Below are positions 1 to 7,994 of a DNA stretch of 7,994 nt, in pieces (the first letter of the stretch is position 1; the number at the start of each line of letters is the position of its first letter). The translations under genes and the position numbers were made by a program. The stretch spans positions 1 to 7,994 of the forward strand of contig JAGCWG010000564.1 of NCBI GenBank assembly GCA_017961965.1. Reading direction: 5' to 3'. The notes below the pieces were generated by a model. The model was given only the letters and a program-made list of their open reading frames with translations, was not told where the DNA came from and did no database searches. The DNA comes from Bacteroidaceae bacterium (lineage in GTDB: Bacteria; Bacteroidota; Bacteroidia; Bacteroidales; Bacteroidaceae).

Positions 1-758
1 AAGAAGAACCTCTTCGCACCCTTCTTCTTTGAGGACTCAGGCTTAGTGACGTAACCCGTTATCGTCACAAGGGACGTTTCTGCTTCTATAGGAAGAAGGT
101 CGGCGTTTATCTTCTTGCCAAAGACATCAATAATTCTCTGCCTTACCGTAGCTGCTGGCAAACGGAACATCTCCGCACCATTATTGAAGAGATTAAACGA
201 GATGTCTGGATTTACGAGTACTATGCGTTCAAAGTCCTGCACGATATTAGTCATCTCCGTCTGGGCAGATTTCAGGAACTTCCTTCTTGCTGGGACATTA
301 TAGAACAAGTCCTTTACGGAGAAATTGCTTCCCACAGGACACGAAACTGGTTCCTGTGACACAACCTTAGAACCTGCAATCTCTATGCTCGTTCCGAGTT
401 CATCCTCTTCACGTCTTGTCTTCAACTCCACATGTGCAACAGCAGCAATAGAAGCAAGAGCCTCGCCACGGAAACCCATCGTAGAGAGAGAGAACAGGTC
501 GGCAGCCGAGCGAATCTTTGAAGTAGCATGACGTTCAAAGGACAGGCGAGCATCCGTTTCCGACATACCTTTTCCATCATCCACAATCTGCACATTAGCC
601 TTTCCGCCATCAACCACAAGCACCTGAATATTGTGGGCACCTGCGTCAATAGAGTTTTCGACCATCTCCTTTACTATCGAAGATGGTCTCTGCACAACCT
701 CTCCTGCCGCTATCTGATTAGCGACAGAATCGGGTAAGACATGTATGATATCCTCCAT
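1..758 (-). CDS. mutL: DNA mismatch repair protein MutL, N-terminal part (3' end outside window)
   Basis: MutL links mismatch recognition by MutS to downstream strand excision; it is a GHKL-family ATPase that dimerises on ATP binding. I translated 252 codons from the ATG at 756-758 to the window edge with no stop. The ATPase motifs are all visible: NQIAAGEVV near residues 14-22, [11 protein letters not shown] at 30-40 (predicted catalytic Glu31 and Mg-binding Asn35, by alignment with E. coli MutL Glu29 and Asn33), DDGKGM at 60-65, FERHATSKI at 74-82, [10 protein letters not shown] at 95-104, and [13 protein letters not shown] at 151-163. The fragment covers the GHKL ATPase domain and the start of the transducer domain; the C-terminal dimerisation/endonuclease domain lies beyond base 1. 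The start is well fixed because the ATG directly follows the stop codon of the upstream small gene and the protein begins like other MutL proteins. It is probably translated by coupling with that gene. The family assignment is very secure. Confidence 0.97.
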   Translation of the reverse strand, partial: MEDIIHVLPDSVANQIAAGEVVQRPSSIVKEMVENSIDAGAHNIQVLVVDGGKANVQIVDDGKGMSETDARLSFERHATSKIRSAADLFSLSTMGFRGEALASIAAVAHVELKTRREEDELGTSIEIAGSKVVSQEPVSCPVGSNFSVKDLFYNVPARRKFLKSAQTEMTNIVQDFERIVLVNPDISFNLFNNGAEMFRLPAATVRQRIIDVFGKKINADLLPIEAETSLVTITGYVTKPESSKKKGAKRFF

Positions 759-1064
759 TTAGAATGGTAATTCTCCTGTGATTATGTAGTTAGCAATAAC
801 AAGAAGCACGATTATCGCACCAATAAGCACACCATAAGAGAGAGGTTTCCTTCCACTCTGCTTACGACGCTTGAGGTGGGTTGTTGCATCAACAAACTTT
901 CCACGAATATCCTCTGGAGAGAACTCTTTAGGAGGAAGTAAGCCGAGTTCACGCTTTGCATTCTCCTCTATCTTCTCAAGTTTCTCCTTACGAGGATCGT
1001 AATAGATATAATTATGATGAAAACCACGAGGCTTTCTTACCGAAAACATTCCCATATCATTCAT
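759..1064 (-). CDS. small conserved single-pass membrane protein upstream of mutL, function unknown
   Basis: This encodes 101 residues. The N-terminal two thirds are hydrophilic and very basic, with a Tyr-rich patch (HHNYIYYDPRKEK, about 16-28), a charged helical stretch (about 25-40), the segment LLPPKEFSPEDIRGKF (42-57), and a basic cluster HLKRRKQSGRK (63-73). One hydrophobic segment follows at about 76-95, then a short tail ending GELPF. There is no signal peptide, so the likely topology is a large cytoplasmic N-terminal part and one C-terminal membrane anchor, in line with the positive-inside rule. From memory, near-identical small proteins sit between the OstA-like gene and mutL in other Bacteroidota, but I know of no assigned function. 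ATGs also occur at codons 4 and 6, so the true start may be slightly further in. Its TAA stop (759-761) directly abuts the mutL ATG, pointing to coupled expression. Its promoter is probably the one at 1164-1194. Confidence 0.85.
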   Translation of the reverse strand: MNDMGMFSVRKPRGFHHNYIYYDPRKEKLEKIEENAKRELGLLPPKEFSPEDIRGKFVDATTHLKRRKQSGRKPLSYGVLIGAIIVLLVIANYIITGELPF

Positions 1065-1163
1065 CTTTTATGTTTCTTTAATCTCAAAAGGAAGGACTAC
1101 GTTGCAAACAGCCATCTCTTTTGACAAAAAGAAACGAATTAAACATTTTCACTTACCATAATG

Positions 1164-1194
1164 CAAATATAAGCATCACGTAAGAATCACGAAA
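1164..1194 (-). promoter_or_regulatory. Bacteroidota-type promoter for the small membrane protein-mutL operon
   Basis: Read on the minus strand, 1171-1164 spells TATATTTG, an exact match to the Bacteroidota -7 consensus TAnnTTTG. A TTTC -33 element lies at 1194-1191, with a 19-nt spacer, inside the usual range. Transcription would begin near 1157, leaving a leader of roughly 90 nt before the ATG at 1064. That is clearly longer than the roughly 20-25 nt leaders predicted for the other two promoters in the window. The match is by eye. Confidence 0.65.
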
Positions 1195-1216
1195 GGTTAA
1201 CGAAGGGTTAACGAAG
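1195..1216. repeat. exact tandem repeat of an 11-bp unit, two copies
   Basis: On the plus strand the unit GGTTAACGAAG occurs at 1195-1205 and again immediately at 1206-1216. Each unit contains the palindrome GTTAAC. The pair lies just upstream of the -33 element of the predicted mutL-operon promoter, where a regulator site would be plausible, although a chance duplication is also possible. Confidence 0.8.
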
Positions 1217-1220
1217 CCTT

Positions 1221-1234
1221 TTGACATGTGTCAA
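1221..1234. repeat. short inverted repeat TTGACA-TG-TGTCAA
   Basis: A 14-bp element with perfect 6-bp arms and a 2-bp spacer lies just upstream of the tandem repeat and of the predicted promoter at 1164-1194. Related TTTTGACA or TGTCAAA half-sites recur in the same gap at 1119-1126 and 1275-1282. Its form fits a dimeric DNA-binding protein site. It has no T-tract and is too short for a convincing terminator of the OstA-like gene. Regulator unknown. Confidence 0.4.
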
Positions 1235-1289
1235 CAAATCGTTTTGTTCACAATAAATTCGATTTCACTACAAAATGTCAAATATAAGC

Positions 1290-2891
1290 TTACTTGCCAA
1301 CTCCTTTGTTATTTGGATCATGCACCCTCCAGTTGAAGATATCAAATCTATCCTTCGGGCGTATATCATCAAGCCATACGAAGCGTGCAAGATAGCACTT
1401 GTCCTTCGGGATTCCCGTAGGCGGATACATCGTACCTGTTGAACCAGCCATCCATATCTTCTTAGGCTTCTTGTTCTCCATGTACATGATTGCCTTGGTC
1501 GTCTCATTATAGACCATACCAATCATAAATCCGTCATCCTCCTGCATGTAGTACGCAACGAAGACATTTCCCACCGCCTCATTCCTGTCAAGCTGACCAT
1601 TCTTGAAGTACGTAAACATTTCCTTTGACTCTATCTGGTTAAAGCACAGCGAGTCAATCTTCTCTACCGTCGATGCCTTGCCTATGATATGAATCCAGTC
1701 GATAGTACTGTCATTATTATAAACACGAATCTCGTCACCCTTTGCCTGCTGTCCCTCATTCCAAAGAACAGGGTTGCCGTACATGTAAGTACAAGAATCA
1801 AGTTCGTGTGTCACCATCGAGTCACACACAGCTTGAACATCAACCCTGTACATGCGGACATGATGATAAGCATGAAGGTCACGATACACCGAATCAGTAT
1901 TGAGATTATATGTAAACATCTTCAACGTGTCGGCATGAACATAGAGTGTATCCTTCTGCGAATATTCGTACGCCACGGCACTGTCAGTTGCGAGTGCAAA
2001 ACCTGTCGTCTGATTGTACTGGCAATAGTTGGCTGTAAGCATACACAGATTTTCCTCATCGGTGATGACGACATCACCAAATGCTTCGCTCACATCCTTG
2101 CCCTTGCAGTAGTAGAGGCTGTCAGCCACAATCTTACGCATATCCTTGATGATGTAAGAGCGGTCAAGCAGGAAAGCCTCATCCGTGTTCGTATCATAGT
2201 CACCTCTCTCGCCATAGACGAATGTACCGTCATCAGAAGTGATGTTTGTAGGCGACACAATACGTGCTTTCTTTATGTCCGAATAGTAGTAGAGCGTATC
2301 GGATACGAGCTTGAACTTCGGATTCGTGAGCACAACGTTGTTCGTGAAGAACGCCTCATGTGTCGGAACCGTGTATTGTCCCCAATCGCTTACAAGTACG
2401 TTGTCGCCATCATACAGAGTACCGCCATAAGGATACATACCCACGTTATACACACGGTCGTAGTCGAGATAGTCGGACACAAGCTTGGTCTTCTTGTGAG
2501 TGAGTACAGAATGTCCGAGCGTGTGTGCCTGCATATCATAGCCGTCATACAAGAGCGTGTCACAGGTAAGTGTGAGCGTATCACCCTGCCACATCTTCAC
2601 GTGACCATAGGCGTTGAAGGAATTGTCATCCTTGAAGAACCTTGCAGAATCACAGTCGAGGTACATGCCGCTGTGGTAAAGCCTCACGTTTCCGACAAGC
2701 ACGTCAGCCCTTATGTCCATTGGTGTCTTGTAGAGAACATCCGAGTGAATGAGATGGACACGGTTGTCATCCTTCTTAATCGTCGGATTATTCCTATCAA
2801 GCACATCCGCAAAAATAGCACAAAATGTTGACAGGCACACCACGGTGCCCATCAACAATCGTGTTAGTTTATTAGAACTATATATTTTCAT
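1290..2891 (-). CDS. OstA-like periplasmic LPS-transport protein (LptA/LptD N-domain type, no barrel)
   Basis: This 533-residue exported protein probably helps move lipopolysaccharide across the periplasm, like LptA or the N-terminal domain of LptD. Residues 1 to about 28 form a signal peptide (basic start, hydrophobic stretch LLMGTVVCLSTFCAIFA). The mature part shows recurring beta-strand modules built around 'SDxLxYY' or 'ADTL' and 'GxVxxxxxDTLxLxCDTLxY': for example GHVKMWQGDTLTLTCDTLLY (96-115), KLVSDYLDYD (136-145), KLVSDTLYYYSD (194-205), IVADSLYYCKGK (254-265) and AKGDEIRVYNND (383-394). This matches the beta-jellyroll OstA architecture (OstA_2-type family). The C-terminus (IPKDK, then IRPKDRFDIFNWR, 494-522) is typical of Bacteroidota members. 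No LptD beta-barrel follows, so the outer-membrane translocon must be encoded elsewhere. It is the third gene of an apparent operon, 24 nt after the SurA-like gene. The mature part has nine cysteines. Family confident; exact role inferred. Confidence 0.9.
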   Translation of the reverse strand: MKIYSSNKLTRLLMGTVVCLSTFCAIFADVLDRNNPTIKKDDNRVHLIHSDVLYKTPMDIRADVLVGNVRLYHSGMYLDCDSARFFKDDNSFNAYGHVKMWQGDTLTLTCDTLLYDGYDMQAHTLGHSVLTHKKTKLVSDYLDYDRVYNVGMYPYGGTLYDGDNVLVSDWGQYTVPTHEAFFTNNVVLTNPKFKLVSDTLYYYSDIKKARIVSPTNITSDDGTFVYGERGDYDTNTDEAFLLDRSYIIKDMRKIVADSLYYCKGKDVSEAFGDVVITDEENLCMLTANYCQYNQTTGFALATDSAVAYEYSQKDTLYVHADTLKMFTYNLNTDSVYRDLHAYHHVRMYRVDVQAVCDSMVTHELDSCTYMYGNPVLWNEGQQAKGDEIRVYNNDSTIDWIHIIGKASTVEKIDSLCFNQIESKEMFTYFKNGQLDRNEAVGNVFVAYYMQEDDGFMIGMVYNETTKAIMYMENKKPKKIWMAGSTGTMYPPTGIPKDKCYLARFVWLDDIRPKDRFDIFNWRVHDPNNKGVGK

Positions 2892-2915
2892 TCAAGTCAA
2901 AAAAGTTTACACTTT

Positions 2916-4301
2916 TCACTTAATCCATCCTGCATACTTGAATTCGCACTTCTTCCAGTCGTCGTTGATGCGGACGTATGTTGTCTTCATCTTGTTCTTT
3001 ATCCACTCCTCAATCTTGTCGCTTGAAAGTTTCTCGACGAGGACATTCTGGAGAACCTGATAGTCATCCACCATTGATGCACGATGGCCGTCAGTCTTGT
3101 TCTTCAACTTGACAATGGCAACAACCTCCTGATTCTTGGAGTTCATCATGACGAATGGCTTTGAAATCTCGCCTATATTCATATTGGCAACCGTCTTTGC
3201 GACCTCAGCAGGGAGGTCCTTGAGTTCGAACTTTGGTGTTCCATAACATGCCTGTGATGCCTCCTGTGAGAGGTTGACCATGTTACCGTAGTTGTTGCGT
3301 GTATCCTTATCGTCTGACACCATGCTTGTACACTCGTCAAATGTGAATGTTCCTTTGCGAATCTCGTTTGCCAAAGAATCCATCTCGTTTACGGCATCCG
3401 TGAGAGCCTTATCCGATACTCTTGGCTTGCGGAGGATGTGGCGACAGTTGATAAGGTCGCCTCGCTTCTCAATGAGCTGGATGATATGGTAGCCGAACTC
3501 TGACTCAACAATCTTTGACACCGTCTTTGTGTCATTGAGGTTGAATGCCACGTTTGCAAACTCAGGCACAAGCATTCCCTTACCTGTGAAACCAAGTTCA
3601 CCACCCCTTCGTGCAGAACCAGGGTCTTCAGAATACATAACCGCAAGGGTTGAGAACTTGGATGAACCAGAATTGATTCGTTCCGTATAGTCACGGAGAT
3701 CAGCCTTCACACGTTCTATCTCCTCTTGCGAAATCTTTGGCTTGCGAACAATAATCTGCACCTCAACAGTTGTCGGTACAAATGGAATACTGTCCTCAGG
3801 CATATCCTTGAAGTAGCGACGTACCTGTGCTGGAGTTGCCTTGATGTTCTTCACAAGACCCTGACGCACCTGATTCACCATCTCGTTGTCACGTATTGAG
3901 TTGAACAACTGTTCACGCAACTGTGAGATTGACTTGCCAGCGTACTCCTCCACCTTCTCCTTTGAGCCATACTCTTGCACAAAGTGGTCTATACGTGAGT
4001 TTACCTCTTGATATACATCACCGTCAGACACCTCAACACTATCTATGGCTGCCTGATTGAGGAAAAGCTTCTGTACGGCAAGCTGTTCTGGAATGACACA
4101 GTATGGGTCGCCCACAATCTTCTGTCCCATCGCCATTGCCTCAATACGTGCGTCTTCAACGTCCGACTTGAGTATTGCCTCGTCACCAACAATCCAGATA
4201 ACTTCATCGATGACGTTGTTACGGCTATTTATATTCTGTGCTCCTGCACCGTATGTCAACGCTGAGAGTATCAGCGAAAGTATTGTCTTAGAATATCTCA
4301 T
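2916..4301 (-). CDS. surA: SurA-like periplasmic chaperone / peptidyl-prolyl cis-trans isomerase
   Basis: A 461-residue exported parvulin-family protein likely to escort outer-membrane proteins through the periplasm. Domains: signal peptide 1 to about 21 (ILSLILSALTYGAGA); SurA N-terminal helical chaperone domain about 29-165, beginning NNVIDEVIWIVGDEAILKSD and including EQLAVQKLFLNQAAID; a first parvulin domain about 178-277 with the signature GGELGFTGKGMLVPEFA and FGYHIIQL; and a second, divergent parvulin-like domain about 284-397 (starting INCRHILRKP) that lacks the GG-LG core loop. This N-domain plus two-parvulin order is that of SurA. I chose the ATG at 4299-4301; an in-frame GTG two codons earlier is possible but offers no advantage. 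The gene starts 12 nt after the preceding parvulin gene stops, implying one transcript. The symbol surA is used by domain architecture; sequence distance from the E. coli protein is large. Confidence 0.88.
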   Translation of the reverse strand: MRYSKTILSLILSALTYGAGAQNINSRNNVIDEVIWIVGDEAILKSDVEDARIEAMAMGQKIVGDPYCVIPEQLAVQKLFLNQAAIDSVEVSDGDVYQEVNSRIDHFVQEYGSKEKVEEYAGKSISQLREQLFNSIRDNEMVNQVRQGLVKNIKATPAQVRRYFKDMPEDSIPFVPTTVEVQIIVRKPKISQEEIERVKADLRDYTERINSGSSKFSTLAVMYSEDPGSARRGGELGFTGKGMLVPEFANVAFNLNDTKTVSKIVESEFGYHIIQLIEKRGDLINCRHILRKPRVSDKALTDAVNEMDSLANEIRKGTFTFDECTSMVSDDKDTRNNYGNMVNLSQEASQACYGTPKFELKDLPAEVAKTVANMNIGEISKPFVMMNSKNQEVVAIVKLKNKTDGHRASMVDDYQVLQNVLVEKLSSDKIEEWIKNKMKTTYVRINDDWKKCEFKYAGWIK

Positions 4302-4313
4302 GACCACAAAGCA

Positions 4314-5729
4314 TTAATGAGCGTTAACAGTTTCTACTACGGCATCGTTCACCTCTACCTTGTACTTATTACGGAGTCCCTGAAGCCACTCCACCTCAAT
4401 CTGTGTCTGGTAATCTGTGAGAACCTGTCCCCTTACGTCTCTGTAAGTTCTTGGCTTCTTATACACCTTACCGATGACTCCTGTTGACTCAAAGCCCTTT
4501 GTTGGCTTCAACTCGCCAGTTTTGAACATGAGCTTATCCACGTTGGCGTTATCGCCCTTCTTATAGATGCCTCTCTCCACACGCACAAGCTTCACTGTGT
4601 CATTATTGAACGTAGATGTGAGTGTCTTTGACCACTCTGTCTCAGGTACGCCCTTGAGAGCCTTCTTGGCAGCAGCAAGGGTAGCATCATCCTTTGCATG
4701 GACAATCACACCACAGAAACGTGGAGCATCCCATGTATAGTTCTTCTTGTTATTGTTGAAGAACGCCTCAAGACCTGCCTCGTCAGCCTTAGCCTTGTCC
4801 CATATCTGGTCTTTGCATATCTCATACATGAGAGTTCCGTCATAGTATTCCTGTGAGAGATACTTGAGGTCAGAGTCCTTAGCCATAAGGTCATCGCACA
4901 ACTGCTCGATTACAGCATCACGGCTCACGTTCTTCTGCTTTGCGATAGAGTCGATGTAGTTGTTGGCTGAAGCCTCCTTGACACCACGCTGTTCAAGGAA
5001 CTTGATGATATTGTCGTGGTGGAACTCGTATGGCTCGAATGGGTGACGATCTTCCATCTTGATGATGTGCCATCCCACTGTTGACTTGACAGGAGCAGAC
5101 ATCTCGCCCTTCTTGAGTGCGTATGCTGCTTTCTCAAAGTCAGGAATCATCATACCCTTACCAAACTGTCCGAGCGAACCGCCATTCTGTGCACTACCCT
5201 TATCATCAGAGCAAGCCTTGGCAACAGTAGCGAAGTCAGCACCACCCTTGAGCACGTTATAGATAGAGTCGATGCGCTGCTTTGCCTTGGCAGCATCAGC
5301 CTCCGAAGCATCCTGACGCACGAGTACGAGGATATGTGAAGCCGTAAGCATGTCATCAGTACCGAAACGCTTGGCAGTGTTCTCGTATGTGATGCGAGCC
5401 TCACGCTCTATGAATGCGCTATCAACAATGGTAGGGAGTACCATCTGTTCCTTGTAGCCGAGCAACTCCTTGCGGATGCTTGAGATAGTGTCATAGCGAG
5501 CCTCCTCTGCGGCAGCAACCTTCAACTTGAAGTCAACGTAGAGAGGAACATATTCCTTCACGCTCTTCTTGTCGATGACTCCGTCAGAGTTATTCTTGTT
5601 GTATGAGTATTCAAATTCAGAACGAGTAATGTTCTTACCGTTGATAGTCATTATGACTGGGTCATTATTTTGAGCCATGGCATTTGCGCTGAGCAATGCA
5701 CCAAGAGCCAATACTGATATTCTTTTCAT
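4314..5729 (-). CDS. periplasmic PpiC-type peptidyl-prolyl cis-trans isomerase
   Basis: A 471-residue exported protein that catalyses proline cis-trans isomerisation and probably acts as a folding chaperone for envelope proteins. It has a signal peptide (1 to about 19, VLALGALLSANAMA, cleavage before QNND), an N-terminal segment starting VIMTINGKNITRSEFEYSY, a helical region about 55-125, and one clear parvulin domain about 128-226. That domain contains TASHILVLV, the loop NGGSLGQFGKGMMIPDFE (182-199), GEMSAPVKS and GWHIIKMEDRHPF. The C-terminal 240 residues are less recognisable, but the end (DVRGQVLTDYQ then EWLQGLRNKYKVEVN, about 431-461) resembles what I recall of Bacteroidota homologues, so it looks full length. 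It is first in an apparent three-gene envelope operon, behind the promoter at 5759-5791 with a leader of about 25 nt. Start chosen by signal peptide position. It differs from the adjacent SurA-like protein in having one catalytic domain. Confidence 0.9.
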   Translation of the reverse strand: MKRISVLALGALLSANAMAQNNDPVIMTINGKNITRSEFEYSYNKNNSDGVIDKKSVKEYVPLYVDFKLKVAAAEEARYDTISSIRKELLGYKEQMVLPTIVDSAFIEREARITYENTAKRFGTDDMLTASHILVLVRQDASEADAAKAKQRIDSIYNVLKGGADFATVAKACSDDKGSAQNGGSLGQFGKGMMIPDFEKAAYALKKGEMSAPVKSTVGWHIIKMEDRHPFEPYEFHHDNIIKFLEQRGVKEASANNYIDSIAKQKNVSRDAVIEQLCDDLMAKDSDLKYLSQEYYDGTLMYEICKDQIWDKAKADEAGLEAFFNNNKKNYTWDAPRFCGVIVHAKDDATLAAAKKALKGVPETEWSKTLTSTFNNDTVKLVRVERGIYKKGDNANVDKLMFKTGELKPTKGFESTGVIGKVYKKPRTYRDVRGQVLTDYQTQIEVEWLQGLRNKYKVEVNDAVVETVNAH

Positions 5730-5758
5730 CGTTTTAGTTAGATTTTCTTATTTGCGTG

Positions 5759-5791
5759 CGAAGTTACATAAAAAAAGCGAATTAACTACAA
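5759..5791 (-). promoter_or_regulatory. promoter for the ppiC-surA-ostA envelope operon
   Basis: On the minus strand 5766-5759 reads TAACTTCG, one base off the Bacteroidota -7 consensus TAnnTTTG. A TTG at 5791-5789 could serve as the -33 element with a 22-nt spacer, near the long end of the usual range. Just downstream comes CACGCAAATAA, closely matching the same position of the guaB promoter. Transcription would start about 25 nt before the ATG at 5729. No ribosome-binding site of the Shine-Dalgarno type is seen. Confidence 0.55.
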
Positions 5792-6013
5792 TCTTAAATG
5801 TTATTAAAAGTGAAAGAAATAAAAAAAGTCTTTCCTTCGTCAGCAACCAACATTTTTCAACCTCTACACCTTGACAAATAACCTGCTTCTGCTTATTCGT
5901 TTCTTCCTTTATAGCACAACAAAAATCCGTCATTCCAACAAAAATTATGTCTCCAGAAAAAACTGACTTCCATCCTTTATTTTCCTCCAGCACCCACATA
6001 AAGGATATAAAAC

Positions 6014-6057
6014 AAAAAAGCACATCAAGAAGTGCGAATAGATACTTCCTGATGTGC
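6014..6057 (-). terminator. intrinsic terminator of guaB
   Basis: On the minus strand, GCACATCAGGAAGT (6057-6044) pairs with ACTTCTTGATGTGC (6033-6020) to give a 14-bp stem with a single G-U wobble and a 10-nt loop. A run of six T follows at 6019-6014. It begins about 30 nt after the guaB stop codon. This is a textbook Rho-independent terminator, and it separates guaB from the envelope operon. Confidence 0.92.
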
Positions 6058-6086
6058 ATTGATATGTGTTATGTCTTAGTGTCAAC

Positions 6087-7693
<1,607 letters not shown>

Positions 7694-7704
7694 TTCCAAT
7701 CATG

Positions 7705-7994
7705 TTAATTTGCCATCTCCGACATAAACTTCACACGGATGAGTCGGATTTCCTCCTCAGAGAAATCTCCGTCAAGTTCCTTCATTGCCTCGTCTATGTC
7801 GCCTGTCTCGCTTCGGCGCAGGAAGTCGTAGATGTCTTCAACTGAATCCTCGTCCATGACCTCCTCCACGAAATAGTCGATATTTATCTTCGTACCGCTG
7901 TAAACGATTGCCTCAAGTTCGTCAAGAAGCTCGTCAAACTCCATGCCGTTTGCCTTTGCCACTTCCTCAAGGTCAATCTTACGGTCGATACTCT
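7705..7994 (-). CDS. recQ: C-terminal end of ATP-dependent DNA helicase RecQ (5' part outside window)
   Basis: Only the last 95 codons are present; the frame stays open to base 7992 with residues SIDRKIDLEE before the first GTG, so the gene continues past the window and no internal start should be called. The tail is strongly acidic and helical: GMEFDELLDELEAIVYSGTK, then IDYFVEEVMDEDSVEDIYDF, ending EEEIRLIRVKFMSEMAN. From memory this matches the extreme C-terminus of Bacteroidota RecQ proteins of about 725 residues, beyond the HRDC domain, in a helix-turn-helix-like region. RecQ is a 3'-5' helicase in recombination and replication-fork repair. No helicase motif lies in this fragment, so the assignment rests on recalled similarity of the tail and on synteny (recQ next to guaB). 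Terminator 11 nt downstream. Confidence 0.75.
   Translation of the reverse strand, partial: SIDRKIDLEEVAKANGMEFDELLDELEAIVYSGTKINIDYFVEEVMDEDSVEDIYDFLRRSETGDIDEAMKELDGDFSEEEIRLIRVKFMSEMAN

Larger units (their letters stand above)
5730..6086. other. 356-nt gap between guaB and the envelope operon, no convincing gene
   Basis: The guaB end of this gap holds the guaB terminator (6014-6057) and the other end holds the envelope-operon promoter (5759-5791). The AT-rich middle (about 5792-6013) contains a minus-strand open frame that extends over both elements, from 6059 to 5748, and encodes 103 residues with a hydrophobic start. It begins inside the terminator hairpin and ends across the promoter, so I regard it as fortuitous. 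I see no tRNA, repeat or second terminator in the middle part. Confidence 0.6.

Noticed and set aside
1239..1289. Candidate terminator after the OstA-like gene
   Set aside because: The only nearby stems (AACAAA/TTTGTT at 1233-1248 and the TTGACA inverted repeat) are short and not followed by a T-tract on the minus strand.
1689..2831. Long 380-residue plus-strand open frame opposite the OstA-like gene
   Set aside because: It is wholly antisense to a well-supported gene, has no coherent domain pattern, and its Val/Ile/His-rich composition is what the complement of the repetitive Asp/Tyr/Thr-rich gene gives.
5748..6059. 103-residue minus-strand open frame with a hydrophobic N-terminus in the guaB-ppiC gap
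   Set aside because: It starts inside the guaB terminator, runs through the envelope-operon promoter, and shows no recognisable family or upstream promoter.

Overview
The window looks like chromosomal core sequence from a Bacteroidota bacterium, most likely Prevotella in the broad sense or a close relative. The reasons are promoters of the Bacteroidota form (TAnnTTTG-like -7 box with a TTTC/TTG -33 element), start codons without clear Shine-Dalgarno sequences, protein families typical of the phylum (a barrel-less OstA-like protein, SurA-like and PpiC-like parvulins, a RecQ with an acidic C-terminal extension) and a gene order I associate from memory with Bacteroides/Prevotella. The genus is an inference; no rRNA or other marker is present.

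All genes lie on the minus strand, so transcription runs from high to low coordinates. In that order: the 3' end of recQ (7705-7994, cut by the window edge) and a hairpin terminator (7632-7693); the guaB promoter (7589-7619), guaB for IMP dehydrogenase (6087-7565) and a strong terminator (6014-6057); a 356-nt gap with no convincing gene but carrying the next promoter (5759-5791); an envelope cluster of a PpiC-type parvulin (4314-5729), a SurA-like parvulin chaperone (2916-4301) and an OstA-like LPS-transport protein (1290-2891), with gaps of only 12 and 24 nt; a 225-nt gap with a promoter (1164-1194), a tandem repeat and an inverted repeat; then a small conserved membrane protein (759-1064) whose stop codon directly abuts the start of mutL (1-758, cut by the window edge).

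Functionally there are three blocks: DNA repair (recQ end), purine nucleotide synthesis (guaB), and outer-membrane biogenesis (two periplasmic proline isomerases/chaperones plus an LptA/LptD-N-like protein), followed by mismatch repair (mutL) coupled to a small membrane protein of unknown role. The parvulins plausibly help fold outer-membrane proteins, including the LPS-assembly barrel, which would explain their linkage to the OstA-like gene.

I found no mobile element, CRISPR array, RNA gene, prophage or defence system. This is a conserved housekeeping region, and I do not see a previously undescribed system. The less-explained parts are the 101-residue membrane protein fused at zero distance to mutL, and the repeat-rich leader upstream of it with a possible 15-codon upstream reading frame.
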